Of a stretch of DNA of 5,367 nt, positions 1-4,318 are shown piece after piece. The position numbers and the translations under genes are program-made. The number at the start of each line of letters is the position of its first letter. The first letter of the stretch is position 1. Location: the NCBI GenBank assembly GCA_009778015.1, contig WRKS01000046.1, positions 1-5,367 on the forward strand, in the 5' to 3' direction. Origin of the DNA: Candidatus Saccharimonadota bacterium. GTDB lineage: Bacteria; Patescibacteriota; Saccharimonadia; Saccharimonadales; Saccharimonadaceae. The notes under the pieces are model-generated. The model was not told the origin of the DNA. It saw nothing but the letters and a program-made list of their open reading frames with translations, and ran no database searches.

Positions 1-49
1 CCGCGCAGATATTGATATCACAAAACTCACTACAAAGACCTTTCTTCAT
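1..49 (-). CDS. Start of an unidentified minus-strand gene, cut by the window edge
   Basis: An ATG on the minus strand at 49-47 opens 16 codons that run off the window without a stop (MKKGLCSEFCDINICA). A GGGAG Shine-Dalgarno-like sequence lies at 63-59, nine bases upstream of the ATG. The fragment has three cysteines in 16 residues (C6, C10, C15), but it is too short to identify. Upstream in the same direction lie a T-rich terminator hairpin (98-124), a foldable RNA (119-232) and a promoter (237-265), so this gene may be controlled by transcription attenuation in a structured leader. The reading frame, start and ribosome site are visible. That it is a real gene is inference, and the frame could close just outside the window. 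Confidence 0.4.
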   Translation of the reverse strand, partial: MKKGLCSEFCDINICA

Positions 50-97
50 AGTTATAATCTCCCAAGTTTCTGATTGATATTGCCGTGCGTGCGCCCG

Positions 98-124
98 AAA
101 CAAAAAGCGACACCGCAAGGTGTC
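98..124 (-). terminator. Intrinsic terminator or attenuator on the minus strand
   Basis: Read on the minus strand, GACACC (124-119), the loop TTGC (118-115) and GGTGTC (114-109) form a perfect six-base-pair stem. It is followed by GCTTTTTGTTT (108-98), a U-rich tail in RNA. The plus-strand reading has no T-run after the hairpin, so the element is directional. It lies between the structured RNA and the ATG at 49, about 50 bases before that start. It either ends a stand-alone RNA or acts as an attenuator. Its 5' arm shares four bases with the outer stem of the upstream RNA fold. Confidence 0.65.
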
Positions 125-232
125 TAAACCATTATAACGAGCCGGCTTTCGCCGAAACGCTCTGCGGTGCCGCTTTGCATCGGCGAAGATACCGAAGCAT
201 TTTGTACCGACTCGTGTTAAAGGCTTAGACAC
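109..232 (-). ncRNA. Orphan structured RNA or riboswitch-like leader, class not recognised
   Basis: On the minus strand this stretch is built of nested complementary arms. The outer stem pairs 232-222 with 120-130 (about 11 pairs, one G-U). The second stem pairs 215-207 with 145-137 (9 pairs, one G-U). Inside are a small hairpin with a UUCG tetraloop (200-189) and a longer hairpin pairing 187-180 with 155-148 (8 perfect pairs). This gives a three-way junction on a long two-part stem. A promoter ends five bases upstream and predicts a transcript starting at the outer stem; a terminator follows at once. I could not match it to FMN, SAM, purine, cobalamin, c-di-GMP-I, yybP-ykoY, fluoride or T-box leaders, or to RNase P RNA, tmRNA or SRP RNA. 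The arms are seen directly; RNA function is inferred from arms plus promoter plus terminator. Confidence 0.55.
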
Positions 233-236
233 ACTC

Positions 237-265
237 ACTATAGCATGCACGAATTGTGGGGTCAA
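237..265 (-). promoter_or_regulatory. Sigma70-type promoter driving the minus-strand structured RNA
   Basis: On the minus strand TTGACC (265-260) and TATAGT (242-237) are each one base from the -35 and -10 consensus, and they are separated by exactly 17 bases. Transcription would start near 230, which is the 5' arm of the outer RNA stem. The GTG that could open the plus-strand frame at 256 lies inside this promoter, which argues against that GTG being a true start. Confidence 0.65.
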
Positions 266-645
266 TACTTATACCACATTTGTTAAGCATAAGCAAGTTC
301 TACCTCTATAAAAATGTTCTGCTAGGTGTATATTGTTGTATAACCCTCACCCAACTCGGCGTGGATAACACTAACATCTTGGTGATTACTCAGGGTAGTC
401 TTGCTTATAACTCCCTATTCTTTGGCACGGGGTCATCGGAAGTAATCAGCACGGCGCTAGCTGGCGCTCAAGGTAGCTGGAATAGTGACACGTCTCAATC
501 TTCGGCTCCATCTTGGCCCTGGAATGCAAGGAGCGAACAAGCGAACAGTAGTGCTTCTGCGGGCATCTTTGTGTTTAACCGCCACACAGCCGCCGGCGGC
601 GCAAGTGCTGCCACCTCCCACCGCACCATACTATTAGGCTACTAA
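256..645 (+). CDS. C-terminal fragment of a surface or phage-type protein, probable gene remnant
   Basis: The frame is open for 129 codons from a GTG, after an in-frame TAG at 241, and ends with TAA at 643. Only the last 65 or so residues look like protein. They follow the pattern G-W-x2-D ... PW-x2-R ... AG-(I/V)-F-x-F ... SHRTIL that I recall from the C-terminal end of glycine- and aromatic-rich proteins in Firmicutes, their phages and CPR genomes. That recall needs a search. The first 40 or so residues look like translated AT-rich noncoding DNA, with no signal peptide. There is no Shine-Dalgarno sequence, and the GTG lies within an opposite-strand promoter. I therefore read it as the 3' end of a longer gene whose 5' part was lost. 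A short real gene using an internal start cannot be excluded. Confidence 0.4.
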   Translation: MGSILIPHLLSISKFYLYKNVLLGVYCCITLTQLGVDNTNILVITQGSLAYNSLFFGTGSSEVISTALAGAQGSWNSDTSQSSAPSWPWNARSEQANSSASAGIFVFNRHTAAGGASAATSHRTILLGY

Positions 646-658
646 ATGTATGTGGGGG

Positions 659-687
659 TTGCAATACGCTTAAGGCTAATATATAAT
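659..687 (+). promoter_or_regulatory. Promoter of the DUF5663-like gene
   Basis: TTGCAA (659-664) and a perfect TATAAT (682-687) are separated by 17 bases. Transcription would start near 694, leaving a leader of roughly 13 bases that holds AGGAG (697-701), five bases before the ATG at 707. Unlike def, rpsU and ftsA in this window, this gene therefore has a short but normal Shine-Dalgarno leader. Confidence 0.7.
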
Positions 688-706
688 AAGTTAAACAGGA
701 GACAAC

Positions 707-1129
707 ATGGTGGATTTTGACGAGAAATTCTTGGAAGAAAACGGGCTGGGCGCCTTACCACACAAGGCAGAATTTTTGGCCCACTTGGCCGAAGAACAAG
801 AAACACGCGTCGGCGAGGCAATCGCCGTTGGCTTACCGCAAGAGGTCGTTGACGAGTTTGACGGCATCGTAGAAGGCAATATAGAGGCCATTAACGCCTT
901 CTTGGCCAAGAATGACTATAAAAACGACCCAATTTACGCCCAAATAGCCGAGAAAAGCGGCCTCGCCCCAGACTCTCCAGAGCTCAACGACGAATATGCT
1001 TCTATCAAATGGCTCTTAACCAACCGCCCCGACTACGAAGAAGTCATCGCGGGCGTCTGCAAAAAGATCCAGCAAGAAGTCATCGCTAACCGCGATCAAC
1101 TCCTCGCAGGTAGTCAGCAATTGCCATAG
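707..1129 (+). CDS. Small acidic protein, DUF5663-like
   Basis: This 140-residue protein has no signal peptide or membrane segment and is clearly acidic and mostly helical, so it is probably cytoplasmic. Residues 10-65, around LPHKAEFLAHLAEEQETRVG and VVDEFDGI, and residues 100-135, with the WLLTNRPDYEEVI motif, resemble the two halves of DUF5663. That is a short family of unknown function I recall from Saccharibacteria and other CPR genomes. Between them lies an extra segment (about 66-98) rich in Asp, Asn and Pro. The start is secure: AGGAG at 697-701 is five bases upstream and a good promoter precedes it. Its last 44 bases overlap the end of fmt on the other strand, and an inverted repeat at 1152-1186 may serve as its terminator. 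The family assignment is from memory, and no function is claimed. Confidence 0.8.
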   Translation: MVDFDEKFLEENGLGALPHKAEFLAHLAEEQETRVGEAIAVGLPQEVVDEFDGIVEGNIEAINAFLAKNDYKNDPIYAQIAEKSGLAPDSPELNDEYASIKWLLTNRPDYEEVIAGVCKKIQQEVIANRDQLLAGSQQLP

Positions 1130-2036
1130 CCTTTTGGCCCTCAGGCGTGATAATCGTCGGGTGGTAAAACTTACCATCCGACGATTTGATATCCAGCGGC
1201 GTCTGCCGTGCGTCCACGACTAAGCCTCCATGCACCGCGAATCGCTTGCCGTCGTGCATCAAAAAAGCTCTCGGGTTAGTGTCAAACGCGCGCACCTTGC
1301 GCTCCAACTCGGCTGCGGTTTTGGCCCCAGTTAACTCAGCTTCTGCCTTATCAAATCGCGGCGTAAAAGTGGCCAGTTTGTGGTCTTGGCCAGCACCTTT
1401 TAACTGGCCGTCCGTCTCCACCAATTTTGGGATTAATTCTTGCACCAATTCCCAGCCGACCCGCGCCGCCTTGTCATATAACGAAGCGCTGGTTTCGTCC
1501 GCCGCAACCGAGATTTTTGCGCTCGCCAAGACTTCGCCGGCGTCCATCTCCGCGACTAATTTAATAATACTCACTCCGGTCTCCGCGTCGCCATTTAGAA
1601 TCGCGCTCTCCACCGGACTGCTGCCGCGATACTTCGGGAGCAGAGAAGGGTGGATATTAATAATCGGCATCGGTTTGAACCATTCCAAAACCTCGTCCGG
1701 AATCATCTTACCATACGACACTAGCACCCCGAGGGGCAGCGTCCCTTTATGCTCGCCATCTGGGAGCAGCCGCTTGTCCTCGCCAAACCTCCCTATTAAT
1801 TCGCCGATAATCTCCCGGCCTTTTTCCGGCTGGAGCACCGGCACATCATACTTTTCGCCTAAAATCTTGGCGACTGGCGCCTTCTTTTTGCCGCCTCGCG
1901 CATCCTTGTCCGGCGCCGCGAAAATCGCCTGGACGTTATAGCCCTCCTCAAGCAATTTTTCCAGCGGCAGAGCAGGGAACCGGTCCACGCCGAAAAAGAC
2001 AATTGGCACCCGTTTCGCCAAACTTTTGTCTATCAT
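1086..2036 (-). CDS. fmt: Methionyl-tRNA formyltransferase
   Basis: The enzyme transfers a formyl group from 10-formyl-tetrahydrofolate to Met-tRNA(fMet), making the bacterial initiator tRNA in the cytoplasm. The N-terminal formyltransferase fold starts at VFFGVDRF (13-20), followed by PDKDARGGKKK (42-52). The catalytic block IINIHPSLLPKYRG carries N127 and H129, and D165 follows in AEMDAGEVL; these match the family's Asn-His-Asp triad. The C-terminal OB-fold domain begins near 225. With the start chosen here the protein has 316 residues, normal for the family. An ATG at 2084 is in frame, but I prefer 2036: it lies one base after the def stop (TAA 2040-2038) and six bases after a G-run (2048-2043) that can act as ribosome site, so the genes are translationally coupled. 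Residues 83-103 form an insertion with no obvious counterpart in the usual enzyme. The 3' end overlaps the convergent gene at 707-1129. Confidence 0.95.
   Translation of the reverse strand: MIDKSLAKRVPIVFFGVDRFPALPLEKLLEEGYNVQAIFAAPDKDARGGKKKAPVAKILGEKYDVPVLQPEKGREIIGELIGRFGEDKRLLPDGEHKGTLPLGVLVSYGKMIPDEVLEWFKPMPIINIHPSLLPKYRGSSPVESAILNGDAETGVSIIKLVAEMDAGEVLASAKISVAADETSASLYDKAARVGWELVQELIPKLVETDGQLKGAGQDHKLATFTPRFDKAEAELTGAKTAAELERKVRAFDTNPRAFLMHDGKRFAVHGGLVVDARQTPLDIKSSDGKFYHPTIITPEGQKAMAIADYLRGVDRG
1152..1186 (+). terminator. Long inverted repeat in the fmt 3' coding region, candidate terminator of the convergent gene
   Basis: Arms 1152-1167 and 1171-1186 are complementary over 16 bases, with a single G-T wobble (1161 with 1177) and a three-base loop AAC. 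The repeat starts 22 bases after the stop of the plus-strand gene, where a terminator would be expected. Only a short T-run (1185-1187) follows, so it is a weak intrinsic terminator at best. It lies within fmt codons for SSDGKFYHPTI, so a protein-coding stretch also forms a strong hairpin. A role in 3'-end protection of either mRNA is equally possible. Confidence 0.4.
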
Positions 2037-2037
2037 T

Positions 2038-2604
2038 TTAATCCCCCCAAAGGTCCGTTTGATTTTCAATCTCGGAATAATCAATCGGTGTCAGCGCGCC
2101 GTCCTCTTGCAACCGTGCAAAACTATTCTTTTTGCCGCGGATTTTGTCTAAAAACAAGATACCATCCAAGTGGTCAATCTCGTGCATCAAGGTCCGTGCC
2201 AAGTGCCCGCCGACCCTAATTCGCACCTCAGTGCCATCCAGCATCTTTGCTTCTATCTTGACTTGGTCGCGCCTAGCCACCTTGCCGTAGAGATCCGGCA
2301 CCGAAAGACAACCCTCCCAGTCCTCCACCAGCCGCCCGCTCTCGCTCACAATCTTGGGGTTAACCAACGCTGTAAAAGTCTTGTCCGACTTATCCTCCGG
2401 CTCGTTCCTGACAATAATCATCCGCACGTTCTCGCCCACTTGCGGCGCCGCAAGGGCAGAGGAGACCTCGTGCTCGTGCTCTCCTTCCCATTTAAGGGCC
2501 AACTTAATCATATCGTCTGCCAGTTTTTTTATTTCAGGGGTAATCTCGCCAATCTTCTGGCTCGGCTCTCTCAAACTCGCCTCTGGCGTCTGTAATATTT
2601 TCAT
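2038..2604 (-). CDS. def: Peptide deformylase
   Basis: The enzyme removes the formyl group from N-formyl-methionine at the start of nascent proteins, using a metal bound by one Cys and two His. The protein has 188 residues from the chosen start. Motif 2, EGCLSVP (97-103), supplies the Cys ligand C99. Motif 3, HEIDHLDG (141-148), supplies H141, E142 and H145. Motif 1 is SSALAAPQ (48-55): the usual G-x-G-x-A-A-x-Q has lost both glycines but keeps the catalytic Gln, Q55. A similar ALAA-x-Q form is what I recall from Saccharibacteria. A longer start at 2658 exists in frame, but its 18 extra codons would lie across the promoter and encode no conserved sequence. The ATG at 2604 lies six bases after an extended -10 TGGTATAAT, so the mRNA is probably leaderless. 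It is followed directly by fmt, forming the classic def-fmt operon. Confidence 0.95.
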   Translation of the reverse strand: MKILQTPEASLREPSQKIGEITPEIKKLADDMIKLALKWEGEHEHEVSSALAAPQVGENVRMIIVRNEPEDKSDKTFTALVNPKIVSESGRLVEDWEGCLSVPDLYGKVARRDQVKIEAKMLDGTEVRIRVGGHLARTLMHEIDHLDGILFLDKIRGKKNSFARLQEDGALTPIDYSEIENQTDLWGD

Positions 2605-2610
2605 ATCTAT

Positions 2611-2619
2611 ATTATACCA
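2611..2619 (-). promoter_or_regulatory. Extended -10 promoter of def-fmt, predicted leaderless
   Basis: On the minus strand TGG followed by a perfect TATAAT (2619-2611) forms an extended -10 element. Only six bases (2610-2605) separate it from the def ATG at 2604, so transcription would start at or beside the A of the ATG. I see no -35 near consensus at 17 bases, as is usual for extended -10 promoters, and no Shine-Dalgarno sequence before the ATG. Confidence 0.65.
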
Positions 2620-2634
2620 AAAATCCACCAAATA

Positions 2635-2643
2635 TGATACTAT
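2635..2643 (+). promoter_or_regulatory. Candidate promoter of the membrane-anchored protein gene
   Basis: TGA followed by TACTAT (2638-2643) is an extended -10 with four of six consensus bases, predicting a start near 2650 and a leader of about 27 bases. It lies back to back with the def promoter in a 72-base divergent gap. TATAAG at 2641-2646 is an alternative -10. The -35 is not recognisable. Confidence 0.4.
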
Positions 2644-2662
2644 AAGACTATAGATCAAAGAT

Positions 2663-2668
2663 AAGGAG
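2663..2668 (+). promoter_or_regulatory. Shine-Dalgarno site that fixes the start at 2677
   Basis: AAGGAG at 2663-2668 lies eight bases before the ATG at 2677. A GTG at 2668 is in frame but begins inside this site, so it cannot be the start served by it. The ATG at 2677 also begins a normal MKIK... membrane-anchor N-terminus. Confidence 0.75.
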
Positions 2669-2676
2669 TGTATATT

Positions 2677-3501
2677 ATGAAAATCAAAAGTTTATTCGCC
2701 AGCCTACTCAAAAACAAAATCGCCCTCATTAGCCTCATCTCCGCTCCCCTAATCATAGGGGGGGGGGTATTATTCTTTGCCCTAAGGCCTAGCCCCGAAC
2801 CCACCCCTTCCGTCAACCAATCCAGCGACCCTGACGGCCCTGGCGAACCTAGCTCCGAGGAACTCCCAGAACCTACAGGTGAGAGCGAGGTGGAGGCTGA
2901 CCCCCACGGGTCTGATCCCGAGGGACTCTCGGAGGGCGGCAGCCCGAGAGCGAGGCGCGACTCCCCCGTGGCGACGGGTGGAGGCGACGCCGTGCCCGAG
3001 GGTCAGACTGGTGGGGAGGCAGCCAAGCAGGCCGCCCGCCAAGCCGCCATTGACCGCGCCATGGCCTACTGGCGCGACCACTTCCGCACCGAGGGCTACC
3101 ACAACGTCAGCTGCGCCAACAACGTCTGCTCCGGCCGAAGCCCCAGCATGAACCAACTCGGCGAAGCCTATCAAATCATTGACTCAAACGGCGAGCAAAT
3201 CGGCGGCGCACTGATGAATCTCGGCGCCCTCCTCCGTATTGATTTCAATAATTTCACCTTCCGCATGACCTATTATTCCGAGGGTAACTGGCGCGACAGC
3301 GTTCCGGATGGCACTACCTACTACTGCACCTACAACTATAAATCCAACACCACCAACTGCACCGACAATATTCGCCCCTACATGGACATGTCGGCCGCCG
3401 GCAGCAAAGTTTCTCCACCCCTCACCGGCCCCGTCATCCGCGATTTCTTCAACGCCCACATGGAGCGCGCCGGTATCAAAATCTCCGACCTCACCCAATA
3501 A
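2677..3501 (+). CDS. Single-pass membrane-anchored protein of unknown function
   Basis: The protein has 274 residues. A Lys-rich start (MKIKSLFASLLKNK) precedes one hydrophobic segment at about 15-36 (ALISLISAPLIIGGGVLFFAL), without a clear signal-peptidase or lipobox site, so the bulk is probably anchored and exposed outside. Residues 38-115 form a Pro/Gly/Ser/Glu-rich, presumably disordered linker. The C-terminal domain (about 116-274) is soluble, rich in Asn and Tyr, and has four cysteines: C146 and C151 in SCANNVC, and C217 and C228. This suggests two disulfides outside the membrane. I do not recognise the domain. The membrane segment is encoded partly by ten consecutive G (2758-2767). 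The linker uses AGA and AGG arginine codons and a more G-rich composition, unlike the CGC-preferring flanks. It is transcribed alone, divergently from def, and ends 49 bases before rpsU. Confidence 0.85.
   Translation: MKIKSLFASLLKNKIALISLISAPLIIGGGVLFFALRPSPEPTPSVNQSSDPDGPGEPSSEELPEPTGESEVEADPHGSDPEGLSEGGSPRARRDSPVATGGGDAVPEGQTGGEAAKQAARQAAIDRAMAYWRDHFRTEGYHNVSCANNVCSGRSPSMNQLGEAYQIIDSNGEQIGGALMNLGALLRIDFNNFTFRMTYYSEGNWRDSVPDGTTYYCTYNYKSNTTNCTDNIRPYMDMSAAGSKVSPPLTGPVIRDFFNAHMERAGIKISDLTQ
2758..2767 (+). repeat. Ten-base G homopolymer inside the coding sequence
   Basis: A run of ten G encodes the Gly triplet of the membrane segment (I27, G28-G30, V31). Such tracts are prone to slipped-strand mispairing. 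A one- or two-base change would shift the frame and destroy the exposed domain, so this is a candidate on/off switch site. It is also a sequencing-error hotspot, but the frame is intact as given. Confidence 0.7.
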
Positions 3502-3515
3502 TCACCCCTAAACCC

Positions 3516-3544
3516 TTGATTTTCCCCCGCAACTATGATAATAT
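3516..3544 (+). promoter_or_regulatory. Promoter of rpsU-adk-map, predicted leaderless
   Basis: TTGATT (3516-3521) and TAATAT (3539-3544) are separated by 17 bases. The -10 is preceded by TGA, making it an extended -10. Six bases (ATTCCT) separate the -10 from the rpsU ATG at 3551, so the mRNA would start at the initiation codon. No Shine-Dalgarno sequence is present. A -10 of GATAAT at 3537-3542 would move the start by only two bases. Confidence 0.6.
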
Positions 3545-3550
3545 ATTCCT

Positions 3551-3772
3551 ATGAGCATTAAAGTTGAACGAAAAGACCCTAAAGAGGCGAGCGAAAACAT
3601 CCTCCGCCGCTTTAACCGTAAGGTGCTGCAGAATGGTTTACTTGCTAACGCCAAGGCCGAGATGCGATTCTCTAAGCCTGAGAGCCGCCGCAAGCGCCGG
3701 ACGCGCGCGATCTTACGCGACCAGCGCCGTGCCGAAAAGGCTCGCCGCATCAAAATGGGCCTAGCGAAATAG
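3551..3772 (+). CDS. rpsU: Small-subunit ribosomal protein bS21
   Basis: bS21 binds the 30S platform near the anti-Shine-Dalgarno end of 16S rRNA and helps initiation on structured mRNAs. The protein has 73 residues. It starts with the family pattern (SIKVERKDPKEASENILRRFNRKV, given here as residues 2-25 in outline), followed by a very basic tail with RRKRRTR (46-52) and RRAEKARR (59-66). The length is slightly above the 65-71 typical of the family. There is no Shine-Dalgarno sequence: the ATG follows the -10 element by six bases, so translation is probably leaderless. Its TAG stop (3770-3772) directly abuts the ATG of the kinase gene, which suggests coupling by termination and reinitiation. 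The assignment rests on the conserved N-terminus and the charge pattern. Confidence 0.9.
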   Translation: MSIKVERKDPKEASENILRRFNRKVLQNGLLANAKAEMRFSKPESRRKRRTRAILRDQRRAEKARRIKMGLAK

Positions 3773-4318
3773 ATGCATTTAATTGAGTTTGTGGGCGATG
3801 TAGGTAGTGGTAAAAGCACGCAGGCTCGTTGGCTGGCAGAAACTCTTGGCGCCTCTTGGCGCCATATTTCTTCCGGTCAATTGCTCCGCGCCCGCGCCAA
3901 TGCCGAGGAGGCCGCGGCCCTAGAGGCTGGCGACATGACGCCGGACGAGGTCATTTTGCCCCTCATGTTTGCCGAGCTTATGCACGCCAAAGTTAACGGC
4001 CTCAACCTCATCTTAGACGGTTTTCCTCGCAATATGCTACAATATCAAGAATTCAAAGCCGCCGGCTGGCAACTGACCGCCGTAGTTGAGCTATTGGTTG
4101 CCAAAGAAGAGTCGCGGAGGCGCCAACTGGGCCGCGGTCGCCCCGGCGACACCGAAGAAAACTGGCAAATCCGCCACGACTTCTATATGACCGAGACTCA
4201 GAGCATGCTTCGCGCTATGGTCGCCGACGGCGCCACCCACATCAAGGTTAACGGCAACAATAGCCCCGAGCAAACCCGCGAGGCGGTCCTCCGCGCCTGG
4301 GAGGAGAGCCTCAAATGA
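3773..4318 (+). CDS. adk: Adenylate kinase family nucleoside monophosphate kinase, short LID
   Basis: The protein (181 residues) transfers phosphate from ATP to a nucleoside monophosphate, probably AMP, in the cytoplasm. The P-loop is GDVGSGKST (8-16), where bacterial adenylate kinase normally reads GPPGAGKGT. The NMP-binding motif is HISSGQLLR (31-39; usual HISTGDLLR). The second motif, LILDGFPRN (79-87), matches the family's LLDGFPR well. The LID region (about 112-128) is short, without the inserted zinc or beta-rich domain. RGRPGDTEEN and R134 supply the arginines expected to hold the phosphates. These changes make AMP specificity likely but not certain; a UMP/CMP kinase or a paralogue is possible. 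Its start codon follows the rpsU stop without a gap, and its TGA overlaps the map ATG by four bases. The adk-map order is what is usually seen in the spc ribosomal-protein operon, but here it follows rpsU. Confidence 0.8.
   Translation: MHLIEFVGDVGSGKSTQARWLAETLGASWRHISSGQLLRARANAEEAAALEAGDMTPDEVILPLMFAELMHAKVNGLNLILDGFPRNMLQYQEFKAAGWQLTAVVELLVAKEESRRRQLGRGRPGDTEENWQIRHDFYMTETQSMLRAMVADGATHIKVNGNNSPEQTREAVLRAWEESLK
4300..4306 (+). promoter_or_regulatory. Shine-Dalgarno site of map, inside the kinase gene
   Basis: GGAGGAG at 4300-4306 lies eight bases before the map ATG at 4315 and encodes part of the kinase C-terminus (WEES). It is the strongest ribosome site in the window. It supports the 4315 start, in the ATGA overlap, over internal starts. 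Confidence 0.7.

Noticed and set aside
121..231. The outer arms TGTCTAA ... TTAGACA resemble an integron attC site.
   Set aside because: The invariant core bases differ: GTCTAAA and CTTAGAC instead of RYYYAAC and GTTRRRY. The interior is branched, no integrase or cassette array is visible, and a promoter and terminator fit an RNA better.
425..645. The C-terminal region as a variable target of a diversity-generating retroelement, which are common in CPR genomes.
   Set aside because: No reverse transcriptase, template repeat or accessory gene lies in the window, and the codons show no enrichment of AAC-type variable positions. A genome search for a near-identical template repeat would be needed.
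1186..1941. A 251-codon open frame on the plus strand opposite fmt.
   Set aside because: It lies wholly antisense to fmt, which has all catalytic residues. Its translation has no recognisable motif, and it lacks a ribosome site.
2037..2084. A longer fmt start with 16 extra residues.
   Set aside because: It would overlap the def 3' end by 47 bases, while the ATG at 2036 lies one base after the def stop with a G-run as ribosome site.
2170..2653. Plus-strand open frames opposite def.
   Set aside because: They are antisense shadows of def, whose metal-binding motifs are intact.
2605..2658. A longer def start with 18 extra residues.
   Set aside because: The extra codons cross the TATAAT promoter and carry no conserved sequence; the family starts near MKILQ-P.
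2782..3498. Open frames on both strands across the membrane-anchored protein gene.
   Set aside because: They are products of the GC-rich linker and third-position bias. The frame at 2677 has the anchor, ribosome site and cysteine pattern.
3848..3864. The direct repeat TTGGCGCC-TC-TTGGCGCC in the kinase gene.
   Set aside because: It is short and falls in ordinary codons just after the P-loop helix; a chance repeat is sufficient.
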